From: JBBIWA01 sp037439425 | GTDB lineage: Bacteria > Acidobacteriota > Blastocatellia > RBC074 | Direction: 5' to 3' | Assembly (NCBI GenBank): GCA_037439425.1 | Contig: JBBIWA010000074.1 | Location: 1-30,422 of the forward strand | Length of the DNA: 30,422 nt | Shown: piece by piece, positions 1 to 7,719 of the stretch | Layout of the letters: each line of letters starts with the position of its first letter | Numbering within the stretch: the stretch's first letter is position 1 | Translations under genes and position numbers: made by a program | The notes under the pieces: generated by a model | Told to the model about the DNA's origin: nothing | The model's input: the letters and a program-made list of their open reading frames with translations, nothing else | The model's database searches: none

Positions 1-278
1 ACTTTACCTAGCACGCGCTGAAAGGGCTGAGTAAAATGGGCCTTCCCTCTAGCTTTCGTCTCTTTGTCTTAGCTTGGTGTCTTCGTGTGAGCTTGGTGCC
101 TTGGTGTTTTACAGCGGTTTTCACGCTTATCAGGAGACTACTGCTGAGGACTGAGCACTGGTTCAAAATCTTAGCTCGTGCGTGAGCCTGTCTGCCGTTA
201 GCACAGGCAGGCAGCCAAGATTTTTCTTCAGCTCTCAGCGGCTAGCTGGTATCTATCCGGTCAACCGCAAACTGCTAT
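1..278. other. Leader region without a recognisable gene
   Basis: No convincing coding frame was found. The stretch at about 70-112 (TTGGTGTCTTCGTGTGAGC, TTGGTGCCTTGGTG) looks like low-complexity intergenic repeat. At about 186-214 GCCTGTCTG and CACAGGCAGGC can pair as an imperfect hairpin; a stronger relative of this CAGGCAGGC hairpin occurs near 26734-26763. No promoter for the following gene could be picked with confidence. Confidence 0.4.
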
Positions 279-1163
279 ATGTTCAGAACCACTCGCTTCA
301 AAACCCTAGTAGCGATCCTTCTTTTCGGCGGCGGCCTGCTCAGCGTGTGGGCACTGTGGATTGAGCCAGATCGGTTGACCGTCAAAGAGTACACGCTTGC
401 CATTCCAGACTGGCCAGAAAGGCCGGACAGGCTCAAAATCGCGGCACTTTCTGATCTGCATATCGGATCGCCACATATGAAGCTGGACAAGCTGCGGCGC
501 ATTGTTGCCAGGGTCAATGAAGCGAAACCGGACCTGGTCGTTTTGCTCGGTGATTTTGTGATTCGGGGTATCGCAGGCGGCAGTTTCATTGAGCCTGAGC
601 TGACGGCGGAAGAGTTGAAAGGGCTTCAGGCCCGCTACGGTGCGGTCGCGGTTCTGGGCAATCATGACAACTGGTATGATGGGCCACGGGTGAGGCGCGC
701 ACTGGAACAATGCGGCATCCGAGTCCTGGAAAATGAATCGCTAGCAATTCATCACGGGAATCAGGACCTCTGGTTAGCAGGGCTGGCTGATGTGTGGACT
801 CGCCGCCCGAATCTGGAAGAAGCTCTGCGCCAGGTCCCCGTTAAAGACCCGGTGATCGTCTTGACTCACAATCCTGATGTCTTCCCTGCACTGCCTGCGC
901 GCGTCAAGCTGACTTTCGCCGGTCACACGCACGGCGGTCAGGTATCCTTGCCGTTGATCGGTCGGCCCATTGTCCCTTCACAGTATGGCCAGCGGTACGC
1001 GATTGGTCACATTGTGGAAAACGGCCGTCACTTGTTTGTCACTCCGGGACTGGGAAGCAGTATCATTCCCGTGCGCCTGCGTGTGCCACCGGAAATTTCC
1101 ATCGTCACGGTGAGACAGACCTCAGACCTCAGGGATCAGACCAATAAGAGGTCTGAAGTCTGA
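279..1163 (+). CDS. Membrane-anchored calcineurin-like metallophosphoesterase (YaeI/YkuE type)
   Basis: A 294-residue phosphoesterase with a hydrophobic N-terminal anchor (about residues 7-27), so the catalytic domain probably faces the periplasm. All family metal-binding motifs are present in order: SDLH (58-61), GD (91-92), GNHD (127-130), the TH of THNPD (196-197) and GHTHGG (215-220), which together build a two-metal centre. Relatives hydrolyse phosphodiesters or pyrophosphates, for example in lipid or UDP-sugar metabolism; the substrate here cannot be read. No clear Shine-Dalgarno precedes the ATG. The last 15 or so residues (QTSDLRDQTNKRSEV) are not family sequence: they are encoded by an intergenic repeat that also supplies the stop codon. 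The secernin-like gene starts 29 bases downstream. Confidence 0.85.
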   Translation: MFRTTRFKTLVAILLFGGGLLSVWALWIEPDRLTVKEYTLAIPDWPERPDRLKIAALSDLHIGSPHMKLDKLRRIVARVNEAKPDLVVLLGDFVIRGIAGGSFIEPELTAEELKGLQARYGAVAVLGNHDNWYDGPRVRRALEQCGIRVLENESLAIHHGNQDLWLAGLADVWTRRPNLEEALRQVPVKDPVIVLTHNPDVFPALPARVKLTFAGHTHGGQVSLPLIGRPIVPSQYGQRYAIGHIVENGRHLFVTPGLGSSIIPVRLRVPPEISIVTVRQTSDLRDQTNKRSEV

Positions 1164-1190
1164 GGTCTGAAGTCTGAGGTCTGAAGTCTG
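1116..1190 (+). repeat. 14-bp tandem repeat with inverted partner, spanning a stop codon
   Basis: AGGTCTGAAGTCTG occurs three times without mismatch at 1149-1162, 1163-1176 and 1177-1190. Just upstream, CAGACCTCAGACCTCAGG (1116-1133) is a near reverse complement, so the transcript can fold into a hairpin. The repeat encodes the C-terminal tail and stop codon of the phosphoesterase and ends 2 bases before the start codon of the next gene, leaving no ordinary ribosome binding site there. Confidence 0.85.
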
Positions 1191-1192
1191 AT

Positions 1193-2506
1193 ATGTGCGA
1201 CACGATGGTAGCAGTACCCCCAACAACCGCTGACGGCGCAGTCTGGTTTGCCAAAAACAGCGACCGCGAGCCGGGCGAAGCGCAACTGGTCGAGCATCTG
1301 CCTGCTCGCTTCTACTCCTCGCCCGCAGCGTTGCGCTGCACCTACCTTGAAATTCCCCAGGTTAAGCGAACGTATGAAGTGTTGCTCAGCCGTCCTTTCT
1401 GGATGTGGGGCGCGGAGATGGGAGCTAATGAGTATGGCGTCGCTATCGGCAACGAAGCTGTCTTCACTCGACTGCCGGTTGAAAGAACGGGTCTGACAGG
1501 CATGGATTTGCTGCGGCTGGCACTGGAACGTGCTACCTGCGCGCGCGAGGCGCTGGAATTGATCACGCATCTCATTGCCCGATACGGTCAGGGTGGGTAC
1601 TGCGGTTATCGCCATAAAAAATTCCGCTATCACAATTCTTTCATTATTGCCGACCCGAACGAAGCCTGGGTGCTTGAGACGGCCGGTCCTTTCTGGGTAG
1701 CAGAGCGGGCGCGTGGGATCAGGACGATCTCCAATGTGCTGACCATCGGCCGCGAATTTGATCTCATCTCGCCTGAGGCTTTCCCATATGCGCGCAGCCA
1801 AGGATGGTGTCGCGCGGCGGCGGACTTCGATTTTGCGCGCTGCTTCGGTGACCCATTTTACGGCCTGTTGAGCGGCGGCCAGCAGCGGCGCGCCTGCACC
1901 TGGCGGCGGCTCAATCTGAGTGCCGGCAAGATTGGGCTTGAGGAGATGTTTGCTGCGCTGCGCGATCACAATGGCCTGAGACCGGAACAAGGCTGGCGCC
2001 TGCAGATGCCTTGCGCTCACGCCTCGTGGTGGCCGGCGCGACAGTCTGGACAGACGACCGGCTCCATGGTGAGCCGGTTGCAGCAGGGGCGATCTCAGCA
2101 CTGGCTGACCGGGACTTCCTCTCCCTGTCTGAGCGTCTTCAAGCCTGTCGTTCTGGGCGGCCAGTTGCTTATGGCTGGCCCTCAACCGGGAGCCGGCTTT
2201 GATCCAGCAACTCTATTCTGGCGACACGAGCGATTGCACAGATTGGTGCTCAGAGATTACCTCTACTACAAAGGGATGTTCGAAAGCGATCGCTCAGCGC
2301 TGGAGGCCAGGATTGTGCAAGAATTTTCGGAACAAAAGGGGGAAAAGAACTTTCAATGTTACTGGGATAAGCATTGGCAGGCCATTACAGCCTGGAGCAG
2401 ACAGCTAGCAGCGTCTCGCCCCAAGCGCTCTTTCGCCCCCTGGTTTCATCGCTACTGGCGACGGCAGCAAAAGCTGGATCAGGATTGCGCAGCAATACCA
2501 CCTTAA
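1193..2506 (+). CDS. Secernin-like C69-family peptidase (Ntn hydrolase)
   Basis: A 437-residue protein opening with MCDTMVAVPPTTADG and then WFAKNSDREPGEAQ, the signature of the secernin/dipeptidase C69 family. In this family the Cys right after the initiator Met is the catalytic N-terminal nucleophile, so the start must be this ATG even though no Shine-Dalgarno is visible and a tandem repeat ends 2 bases upstream. Other family-like segments are the GANEYGVAIGNEAVF region (about 77-91), GLTGMDLLRLALERA, and NSFIIADPNEAWVLETAG. There is no signal peptide, so it is expected to be cytoplasmic and to cleave small peptides. It may share a transcript with the phosphoesterase 29 bases upstream, but the intervening hairpin-forming repeat could uncouple them. 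Confidence 0.85.
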   Translation: MCDTMVAVPPTTADGAVWFAKNSDREPGEAQLVEHLPARFYSSPAALRCTYLEIPQVKRTYEVLLSRPFWMWGAEMGANEYGVAIGNEAVFTRLPVERTGLTGMDLLRLALERATCAREALELITHLIARYGQGGYCGYRHKKFRYHNSFIIADPNEAWVLETAGPFWVAERARGIRTISNVLTIGREFDLISPEAFPYARSQGWCRAAADFDFARCFGDPFYGLLSGGQQRRACTWRRLNLSAGKIGLEEMFAALRDHNGLRPEQGWRLQMPCAHASWWPARQSGQTTGSMVSRLQQGRSQHWLTGTSSPCLSVFKPVVLGGQLLMAGPQPGAGFDPATLFWRHERLHRLVLRDYLYYKGMFESDRSALEARIVQEFSEQKGEKNFQCYWDKHWQAITAWSRQLAASRPKRSFAPWFHRYWRRQQKLDQDCAAIPP

Positions 2507-2610
2507 GTGTCTGCCGAGGGAAGGCGCTTGCTCAGACCGGGAGATTGTCATATGTTAAGGCCTGCACCCGGGGTAGCGAATCATAGTAGAGGTAGCAGAA
2601 GGAAGTAGTA

Positions 2611-3639
2611 ATGCTCTCATCTGTTTTCGGCGGGCTGCGCCAGATGGTGTCAGCTCCAGATGTGGCCATAGACCTTGGAACTGCCAACACCCGTCTATAT
2701 GCGCGCGGCTATGGGTTGATTGCGGATGAGCCTTCAATTATCAAGGTTCATCCCGAGACCGGAGCGGTCGAAGCGGTGGGCAGTCGGGCAGCACAGATGG
2801 ATGCTCCTCACGACGCAAGGCGGCCTATCTCACCGCTACACGCAGGCGTGGTCACCGATGTTGAGGCAGCAGCTCTGCTCCTCAAACCCTTTCTCTGGCG
2901 CGCCCGCCGCTTCAGCCTGACCCGTCCCAGAGTGCTGGCTTGCGTGCCGACAGACGCCTGCCAGGATGAGCAAGCAGCGGTGATCGAAGCCGCACTGCTG
3001 GCCGGGGCTTCAGCCGTCGCGCTGGCTCCGGAACCGCTGGCCGCCGCGATTGGAGCCGGGCTTGACGTCTCCTCTCCCTACGCTCAAATGCTGGTAGACA
3101 TTGGCGATGGGGTGACCGACATTGCGGTGATTCAATCCGGCGAGCTGATCGCTACTCACGCCGTGCGCACCGCTTGCAGTGACCTTCACGCGGCAGTCAG
3201 CAAACTGATGGTGGACCGCTTTGGAGTAGAGCTTTATCCCCGCGAAGCAGAACGTCTCACGCGCAAAATTGGGGCTGCCGTCGAAGAGCCGCCGGCCACC
3301 ATGCTGATGGCTACGGGCACAGAACGAGGAACTGGTCGTGAAAAGGTAGTCTGCATCAACAGCCGGGAGATCGCTCAGGCTCTGGCTCCGGTCATTAACA
3401 CCATTGTGGAAGCTATCTTGACTGCGCTCTCCAAGCTCTCGCCCAAGACCAGTTGCGAGGTGATCGAAAACGGTCTCTGCCTGACAGGTGGCGGCGCCTG
3501 TTTGAAAGGGCTGCCCGAACTGATCGGCAAGGCCACGGCACTGGAGGTGCGAGTGGCCACAGACCCTCTGCGCGCGGTGATTGAGGGAGCCCGGCAAATG
3601 CTCCTGATAGGGGCAGCCACCCATCTCTGGTTGAACTAA
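2611..3639 (+). CDS. MreB-like actin-family protein
   Basis: A 342-residue MreB/rod-shape homologue with the actin-type ATPase fold. Motifs in order: phosphate-1 DLGTANTRLY (21-30), CVPTDACQDEQ (111-121), EPLAAAIGAGL (141-151), phosphate-2 DIGDGVTD (163-170) and adenosine LTGGGACLKG (291-300). Canonical MreB has DIGGGTTE at phosphate-2; here the central Gly is Asp and the final Glu is Asp. The sequence is also rich in substitutions at other positions, so this may be a divergent second copy rather than the main shape protein. No mreC, mreD, pbp2 or rodA follows it. The ATG is well placed after AGAAGGAAG. Expected location is cytoplasmic, on the inner face of the membrane. Confidence 0.85.
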   Translation: MLSSVFGGLRQMVSAPDVAIDLGTANTRLYARGYGLIADEPSIIKVHPETGAVEAVGSRAAQMDAPHDARRPISPLHAGVVTDVEAAALLLKPFLWRARRFSLTRPRVLACVPTDACQDEQAAVIEAALLAGASAVALAPEPLAAAIGAGLDVSSPYAQMLVDIGDGVTDIAVIQSGELIATHAVRTACSDLHAAVSKLMVDRFGVELYPREAERLTRKIGAAVEEPPATMLMATGTERGTGREKVVCINSREIAQALAPVINTIVEAILTALSKLSPKTSCEVIENGLCLTGGGACLKGLPELIGKATALEVRVATDPLRAVIEGARQMLLIGAATHLWLN

Positions 3640-3746
3640 CAGCTTGCTCGCTTTGCCTTTCCTCTCTTCCCTTCCCTCAAGCCAGCCAGCCGGGAAAATA
3701 AAATCCACGCCAGGACTGCAATTGGCGGCAGCCCTGAAATCTCCGC

Positions 3747-3774
3747 TTGCGACCCTGAGCAATTTTGCTATACT
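3747..3774 (+). promoter_or_regulatory. Candidate sigma70-type promoter
   Basis: TTGCGA (3747-3752) and TATACT (3769-3774) are separated by 16 bases, a reasonable sigma70-like pair. This would give a leader of roughly 250 nt before the response-regulator start at 4030. Nothing else was recognised in the 390-base gap 3640-4029, and no riboswitch-like conserved core was seen in the leader. Predicted by eye only. Confidence 0.35.
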
Positions 3775-4029
3775 TTGCCACCGACGACCAGTCAGGTTGC
3801 TATTCGCAGGTGCCTCGCAATCATCGAGAGTGGATTTTGATTAGCTAAAGCAGTCACCTCATCGCCGCGTGCGAACCGACCCCCGAGTTCGAAGATGCCG
3901 GAGAGGGATTTGTTTGTTCACTGATCGCATCAGCTTCAGGTTGCTCCGGACAGCCCCTTTGCTTAAATCAGAAAGACGAGGTACCAAAGGCCGGTTGCAA
4001 GAGTGCCAACCGAAGAGAAGGGATCACCT

Positions 4030-5076
4030 ATGAATGCGCACCTCCGGAAAAAAGTCCTCTGGATTGATGACGACACGACGACACTTCAATTAGGCCAGAT
4101 CATCCTGGAACAGGCTGGCTACTGTTTTCTTTCCGCGCGGGATGGAGAAGAGGGGCTGGCAGTGGCGGTGGCAGAACAGCCTGATCTGATCTTGCTTGAT
4201 TATGCGATGAGGGGGATGAGCGGCAAAGAACTCTTTGAGCTGATTCAGGCTTCCGACTCATTCACTTACCTGCGTCACACGCCTGTGATCATGCTCACAG
4301 GGCACAGCGGGAGCAATGATGAACGGCGCGAACTGCTCAACCTGGGGCTTGCAGCTTACCTGGTTAAGCCCTTCGGCCCGCGGGAATTGCTCAACGTGAT
4401 TGACAACGTGCTAATCACCAACGAGGTCAGAGAGAAGAACCGGCGGCTGGAAACCGAGTTGCAAAACACCTTCGCCTCGATTGTCAAATCGCTCATGCTA
4501 CTGCTTTCCGTCAAAGACCCTTATACCGGCGAACACTCCGGGATGGTATTGCAGTTGGCCGAAGCGTTGGCGCGCAGATGTGGTCTGAGCGAAGAAGAGG
4601 TCTTCGAGGTCAAGATTGCAGCCCTCCTGCACGACATCGGCAAGATTGGAGTGCCAGAATCCATCCTGCGCAAACCTGCCCGGCTGACGCCTGAGGAGAA
4701 GGCTGAGATGGATAAACACGTCATTTATGGTCACCGTGCGCTGGCCGACATCCCCAAGCTGGGCCGCGTGCGCGAAATGGTCTATCACCATCACGAACGC
4801 TGGGACGGAATGGGTTACCCGGACCGCCTGGTGGGCGAACAGACGCCGATTGGCGCGCGGATTGTCGCCGTGGTGGATGCCTTTGATGCCATGACTTCAG
4901 ATCGCCCCTATCGCGCCGGGATGAAGAAAGAGATCGCGCTGGCCCGGCTCAATGAAGCCAGCGGCACCCAATTTGATCCTCAGGTCGTCAATTGCTTTTC
5001 GCAATGCCTCTCCGAAGGGCTGCCCCTGAGCGACCGCTGCGCTAATCTGAGCAGTCTGGTCCAGAACTTCCACTGA
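4030..5076 (+). CDS. Response regulator with HD-GYP output domain (putative c-di-GMP phosphodiesterase)
   Basis: 348 residues. The N-terminal CheY-like receiver domain (about 7-128) has the acidic pair in WIDDD (11-15), the phosphoacceptor Asp57 in LLLDYAM, Thr90 and Lys113 (LVKPF). A short helical linker (about 130-150) leads to an HD-GYP domain with LLHDIGKIGVPE (199-210, catalytic HD at 201-202), a following HRAL, HHHERWDGMGYP (253-264) and DAFDAMTSDRPYR. The domain is complete, so hydrolysis of cyclic di-GMP under phosphorelay control is likely. A GTG at 4003 would add nine residues, but the ATG at 4030 is preceded at good spacing by GAAGAGAAGGGA and is preferred. No histidine kinase lies next to it, so the partner is encoded elsewhere. 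Confidence 0.93.
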   Translation: MNAHLRKKVLWIDDDTTTLQLGQIILEQAGYCFLSARDGEEGLAVAVAEQPDLILLDYAMRGMSGKELFELIQASDSFTYLRHTPVIMLTGHSGSNDERRELLNLGLAAYLVKPFGPRELLNVIDNVLITNEVREKNRRLETELQNTFASIVKSLMLLLSVKDPYTGEHSGMVLQLAEALARRCGLSEEEVFEVKIAALLHDIGKIGVPESILRKPARLTPEEKAEMDKHVIYGHRALADIPKLGRVREMVYHHHERWDGMGYPDRLVGEQTPIGARIVAVVDAFDAMTSDRPYRAGMKKEIALARLNEASGTQFDPQVVNCFSQCLSEGLPLSDRCANLSSLVQNFH

Positions 5077-5094
5077 AGCCCCTGGATATGGGCT
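5077..5094 (+). terminator. Weak hairpin after the HD-GYP gene
   Basis: AGCCC (5077-5081) pairs with GGGCT (5090-5094) just after the stop codon. The stem is short and no U-run follows, so it is at best a weak terminator. Confidence 0.2.
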
Positions 5095-5311
5095 CAATTA
5101 ACCGATCACGCTGCAGAGGCAGCCGCCTTTGCAGCGAAACTGGCTTTCCCCTCCGGTTGTCTTATACCAACCCGACAAAGAGCAAAAAGCCGTCAATATT
5201 CAGCAAGACCGCGCAAGACACCTTCCGCACCTTAGCAGTAACTTGATAACCTGCTGGCTATAGTGGGAAAAGAGACCATCTGCGGGCCACGTTCAAAGGA
5301 GGATCGGCTCG

Positions 5312-6628
5312 ATGATCAAGAAAGGCGCACCTATGGCTGAGCCTGAAGGCAAACTAGGCGTTCTGCTTGTCGGTCTAGGCGCAGTGACCACCACATTTAT
5401 TGCGGGCGTGGAAGCGATTCGTAAGGGTTTGGCTAAGCCCATCGGCAGCCTGACACAGATGGGCACCATTCGACTTGGCAAGCGCACCGAAGGTCGCTCG
5501 CCGATGATCAAGGATTTCGTTCCGCTGGCCAAGCTGGACGATCTGGTCTTCGGCACCTGGGATATCTTCAACGAGAATGCCTACGAGGCGGCGCTGCACG
5601 CGGGCGTGCTTGAAAAAGAGCTGCTGTTGCAGCTCAAGCCGCAGTTGCAGCGCATCAAGCCGCTGCCTGCCGTCTTCGATCAGGCTTATGTCAAACGGCT
5701 GAACGGCACGCACGTCAAAAAAGGCAAGACCAAGATGGAGCTGGCCGAGCAGGTGATGGAAGATATCGGCGAGTTCAAGCGGCGCAACCGCTGCTCGCGC
5801 CTGGTGATGATCTGGTGCGCTTCGACCGAAGTCTTCATCAAAGCTCATCCCGTCCACCGCTCGCTGGAGAAGTTCGAGCAAGCACTGCGCGAAAATCATC
5901 CTGCCATTGCGCCTTCGATGATCTATGCCTATGCGGCGCTCAAATCCGGTGTTCCGTTTGCCAATGGCGCGCCGAATCTGACGGTGGACATTCCGGCTCT
6001 GATCAAGCTGGCCGAGCAGCAAAGGGTGCCGATTGCAGGTAAAGACTTCAAGACGGGTCAGACCCTAATGAAGACCATCATCGCGCCGGGCTTGAAGGCG
6101 CGCCTGCTGGGACTGCACGGCTGGTACTCGACCAACATTTTGGGCAATCGGGATGGTGAAGTGCTCGATGACCCTGGCTCATTTAAGACCAAAGAGGAAT
6201 CGAAGCTCTCGGTCCTGGACTACATTCTCCAGCCTCAGGTCTATCCCGAACTTTACTCCAATTTTTCACATCTGGTGCGGATCAATTACTATCCGCCACG
6301 CGGCGACAACAAAGAGGGCTGGGATAACATTGATATCTTCGGATGGCTCGGCTATCCGATGCAGATCAAGATAGATTTCCTCTGCCGCGACTCGATTCTG
6401 GCCGCGCCCATTGTGTTGGACCTGGCTCTGTTCATAGACCTGGCGCAGCGAGCCGGGATGCGTGGCATTCAAGAGTGGCTCTCGTTCTACTTCAAGAGCC
6501 CCATGTGCGCGCCACAGCTTTATCCCGAACATGACCTCTTCATCCAGTTGATGAAGCTCAAAAACACACTGCGCCACCTGCGCGGTGAAGAGCTGATCAC
6601 GCACTTAGGGCTGGAGTACTACGATTGA
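5312..6628 (+). CDS. ino1: myo-Inositol-1-phosphate synthase (inositol-3-phosphate synthase)
   Basis: 438 residues, the size of prokaryotic MIPS. It converts glucose 6-phosphate to inositol 3-phosphate with NAD as a recycled cofactor, the first step to inositol lipids and inositol-based solutes. Visible family features are the N-terminal dinucleotide-binding GLGAVTTTFIAGV (21-33), VFGTWDIFNENAYEAA, the conserved TNILGNRDGEVLDDPGSF block, KEESKLSVLDYIL, and the C-terminal VRINYYPPRGDNKEGWDNID segment followed by KIDFLCRDSILAAP. An excellent ribosome binding site, AAAGGAGG (5296-5303), sits 8 bases before the ATG; the internal Met at residue 8 is a less likely start. It stands alone: no inositol monophosphatase or CDP-alcohol transferase adjoins it. 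It is convergent with the cyclase gene 51 bases away. Confidence 0.95.
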   Translation: MIKKGAPMAEPEGKLGVLLVGLGAVTTTFIAGVEAIRKGLAKPIGSLTQMGTIRLGKRTEGRSPMIKDFVPLAKLDDLVFGTWDIFNENAYEAALHAGVLEKELLLQLKPQLQRIKPLPAVFDQAYVKRLNGTHVKKGKTKMELAEQVMEDIGEFKRRNRCSRLVMIWCASTEVFIKAHPVHRSLEKFEQALRENHPAIAPSMIYAYAALKSGVPFANGAPNLTVDIPALIKLAEQQRVPIAGKDFKTGQTLMKTIIAPGLKARLLGLHGWYSTNILGNRDGEVLDDPGSFKTKEESKLSVLDYILQPQVYPELYSNFSHLVRINYYPPRGDNKEGWDNIDIFGWLGYPMQIKIDFLCRDSILAAPIVLDLALFIDLAQRAGMRGIQEWLSFYFKSPMCAPQLYPEHDLFIQLMKLKNTLRHLRGEELITHLGLEYYD

Positions 6629-6679
6629 GTAAGTTAAGTTGAAGCACTCAAGCAGCGCCACTTACACCCAGACTCGCCC

Positions 6680-7642
6680 TCACTTGATCGCCAGGGCATT
6701 GGGCGGCGAAGCCACACCGCCAAGTTTATTGAGTGGCGCTGAGGTCAGGAAGAACTCATAAACTCTGTCCTCAGCGCAATCAGCCGCCAACGACTCTAAA
6801 TAAAACATCTCTCCGATTGGCATCCCCCACAGACCGATGATCGTTTGATGCATCATGCCTTGCTCAGCATCTGTTGGCGGATAAGCTTCAAAGGCCGGAC
6901 AGTCTGCCGCAATGGCTGCGAAATGATTATCCCAGAGGAAGCGCAAGGTCTCTTCTGCCTGCTTCACGCCGCAAGCCTCAAATGGCCACTTATGCGCCAG
7001 GAAGAACCGCTCGCGCTCTTCCAGTGAGAGATACCACTGCATCCAACCGGTGCGCAGCAGCAGAATATCGCCCACCTGAAAAGTGATGCCCTGCGCGACG
7101 GCGGCAGCCTGCAACTGCGCGACGGTGATCTCCGAACGCTGTCCGGGATCGAAAGCGACGTTGTGTGTTTGCGCCCAGCGGGCGAAATCAACCAGCACGC
7201 CGCGACCTGCGATTCCGCGCCGCGCCCAATGCTCAATCCCGTTGCGCGTGCCTTCCCTTCCGGTGATCTGAGCAGCAGTCACTCCGTTGTAAAAGCCATA
7301 TTGACGATGCCCGTAATGCGCCAGTCCATCCCATTGCGTGGAAGCCTGAGTGTTGAAGTTATCATAGACCTCATCGTGAGTATACGGACGGTTGCGCTTG
7401 ATCGTCTGACGCAAAGCCTCACGGAAATAGAGCGGCGGGTTGGGTAATTCCAGTTCCCAGTTGAGCGCAAAGACCTTGCCCCGGCGCACGAGTTTGGCAG
7501 CAGCAGCAACGCGCTCCGGTGTGAGCAAATTGAGTGTGCCGATCTGGTCATCCTCCCCAAACAACCCCCACGCAGAATGTGGCGGTTTGCTCGAATCAAT
7601 CGGTAATTCATCAAACGAAGGCAAGCGCTCTAGTAGTTTCAT
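6680..7642 (-). CDS. Cyclase-family metal-dependent hydrolase (kynurenine formamidase-like fold)
   Basis: 320 residues from the preferred ATG. The protein has the long-form cyclase family pattern: SAWGLFGEDDQIGTLNLL near the N terminus, NTQASTQWDGLAHYGHRQYG (the metal-site motif, a variant of HxGTHxDxPxH), GIAGRGVLVDFARW, QVGDILLLRTGW and AADCPAFEAYPP. Members hydrolyse amide or ester bonds in small molecules, such as N-formylkynurenine; the substrate of this long subgroup is not evident. A TTG at 7657 would add five residues, but the ATG at 7642 has GGAG seven bases upstream (GGAGTGAAAGG then ATG). It is divergent from the M20 amidohydrolase, with 77 bases between the chosen starts, so regulation from this short shared region is possible. 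Confidence 0.88.
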   Translation of the reverse strand: MKLLERLPSFDELPIDSSKPPHSAWGLFGEDDQIGTLNLLTPERVAAAAKLVRRGKVFALNWELELPNPPLYFREALRQTIKRNRPYTHDEVYDNFNTQASTQWDGLAHYGHRQYGFYNGVTAAQITGREGTRNGIEHWARRGIAGRGVLVDFARWAQTHNVAFDPGQRSEITVAQLQAAAVAQGITFQVGDILLLRTGWMQWYLSLEERERFFLAHKWPFEACGVKQAEETLRFLWDNHFAAIAADCPAFEAYPPTDAEQGMMHQTIIGLWGMPIGEMFYLESLAADCAEDRVYEFFLTSAPLNKLGGVASPPNALAIK

Positions 7643-7719
7643 CCTTTCACTCCACAAGATTTTGATTTAGAATTCACAGCGCATTGCTGACAATCAATAC
7701 TTATCAACATTCGCAAGCC

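Noticed and set aside
1136..2185. Long antisense frame opposite the secernin-like gene
   Set aside because: It has no domain features and mirrors the codon bias of the clearly real + strand gene.
3644..3844. Small ORF between MreB-like and HD-GYP genes
   Set aside because: Low-complexity composition, no ribosome binding site, and a better explanation as leader with a promoter.
6800..7450. Several + strand frames within the cyclase gene
   Set aside because: Short and overlapping each other opposite a well-supported hydrolase.
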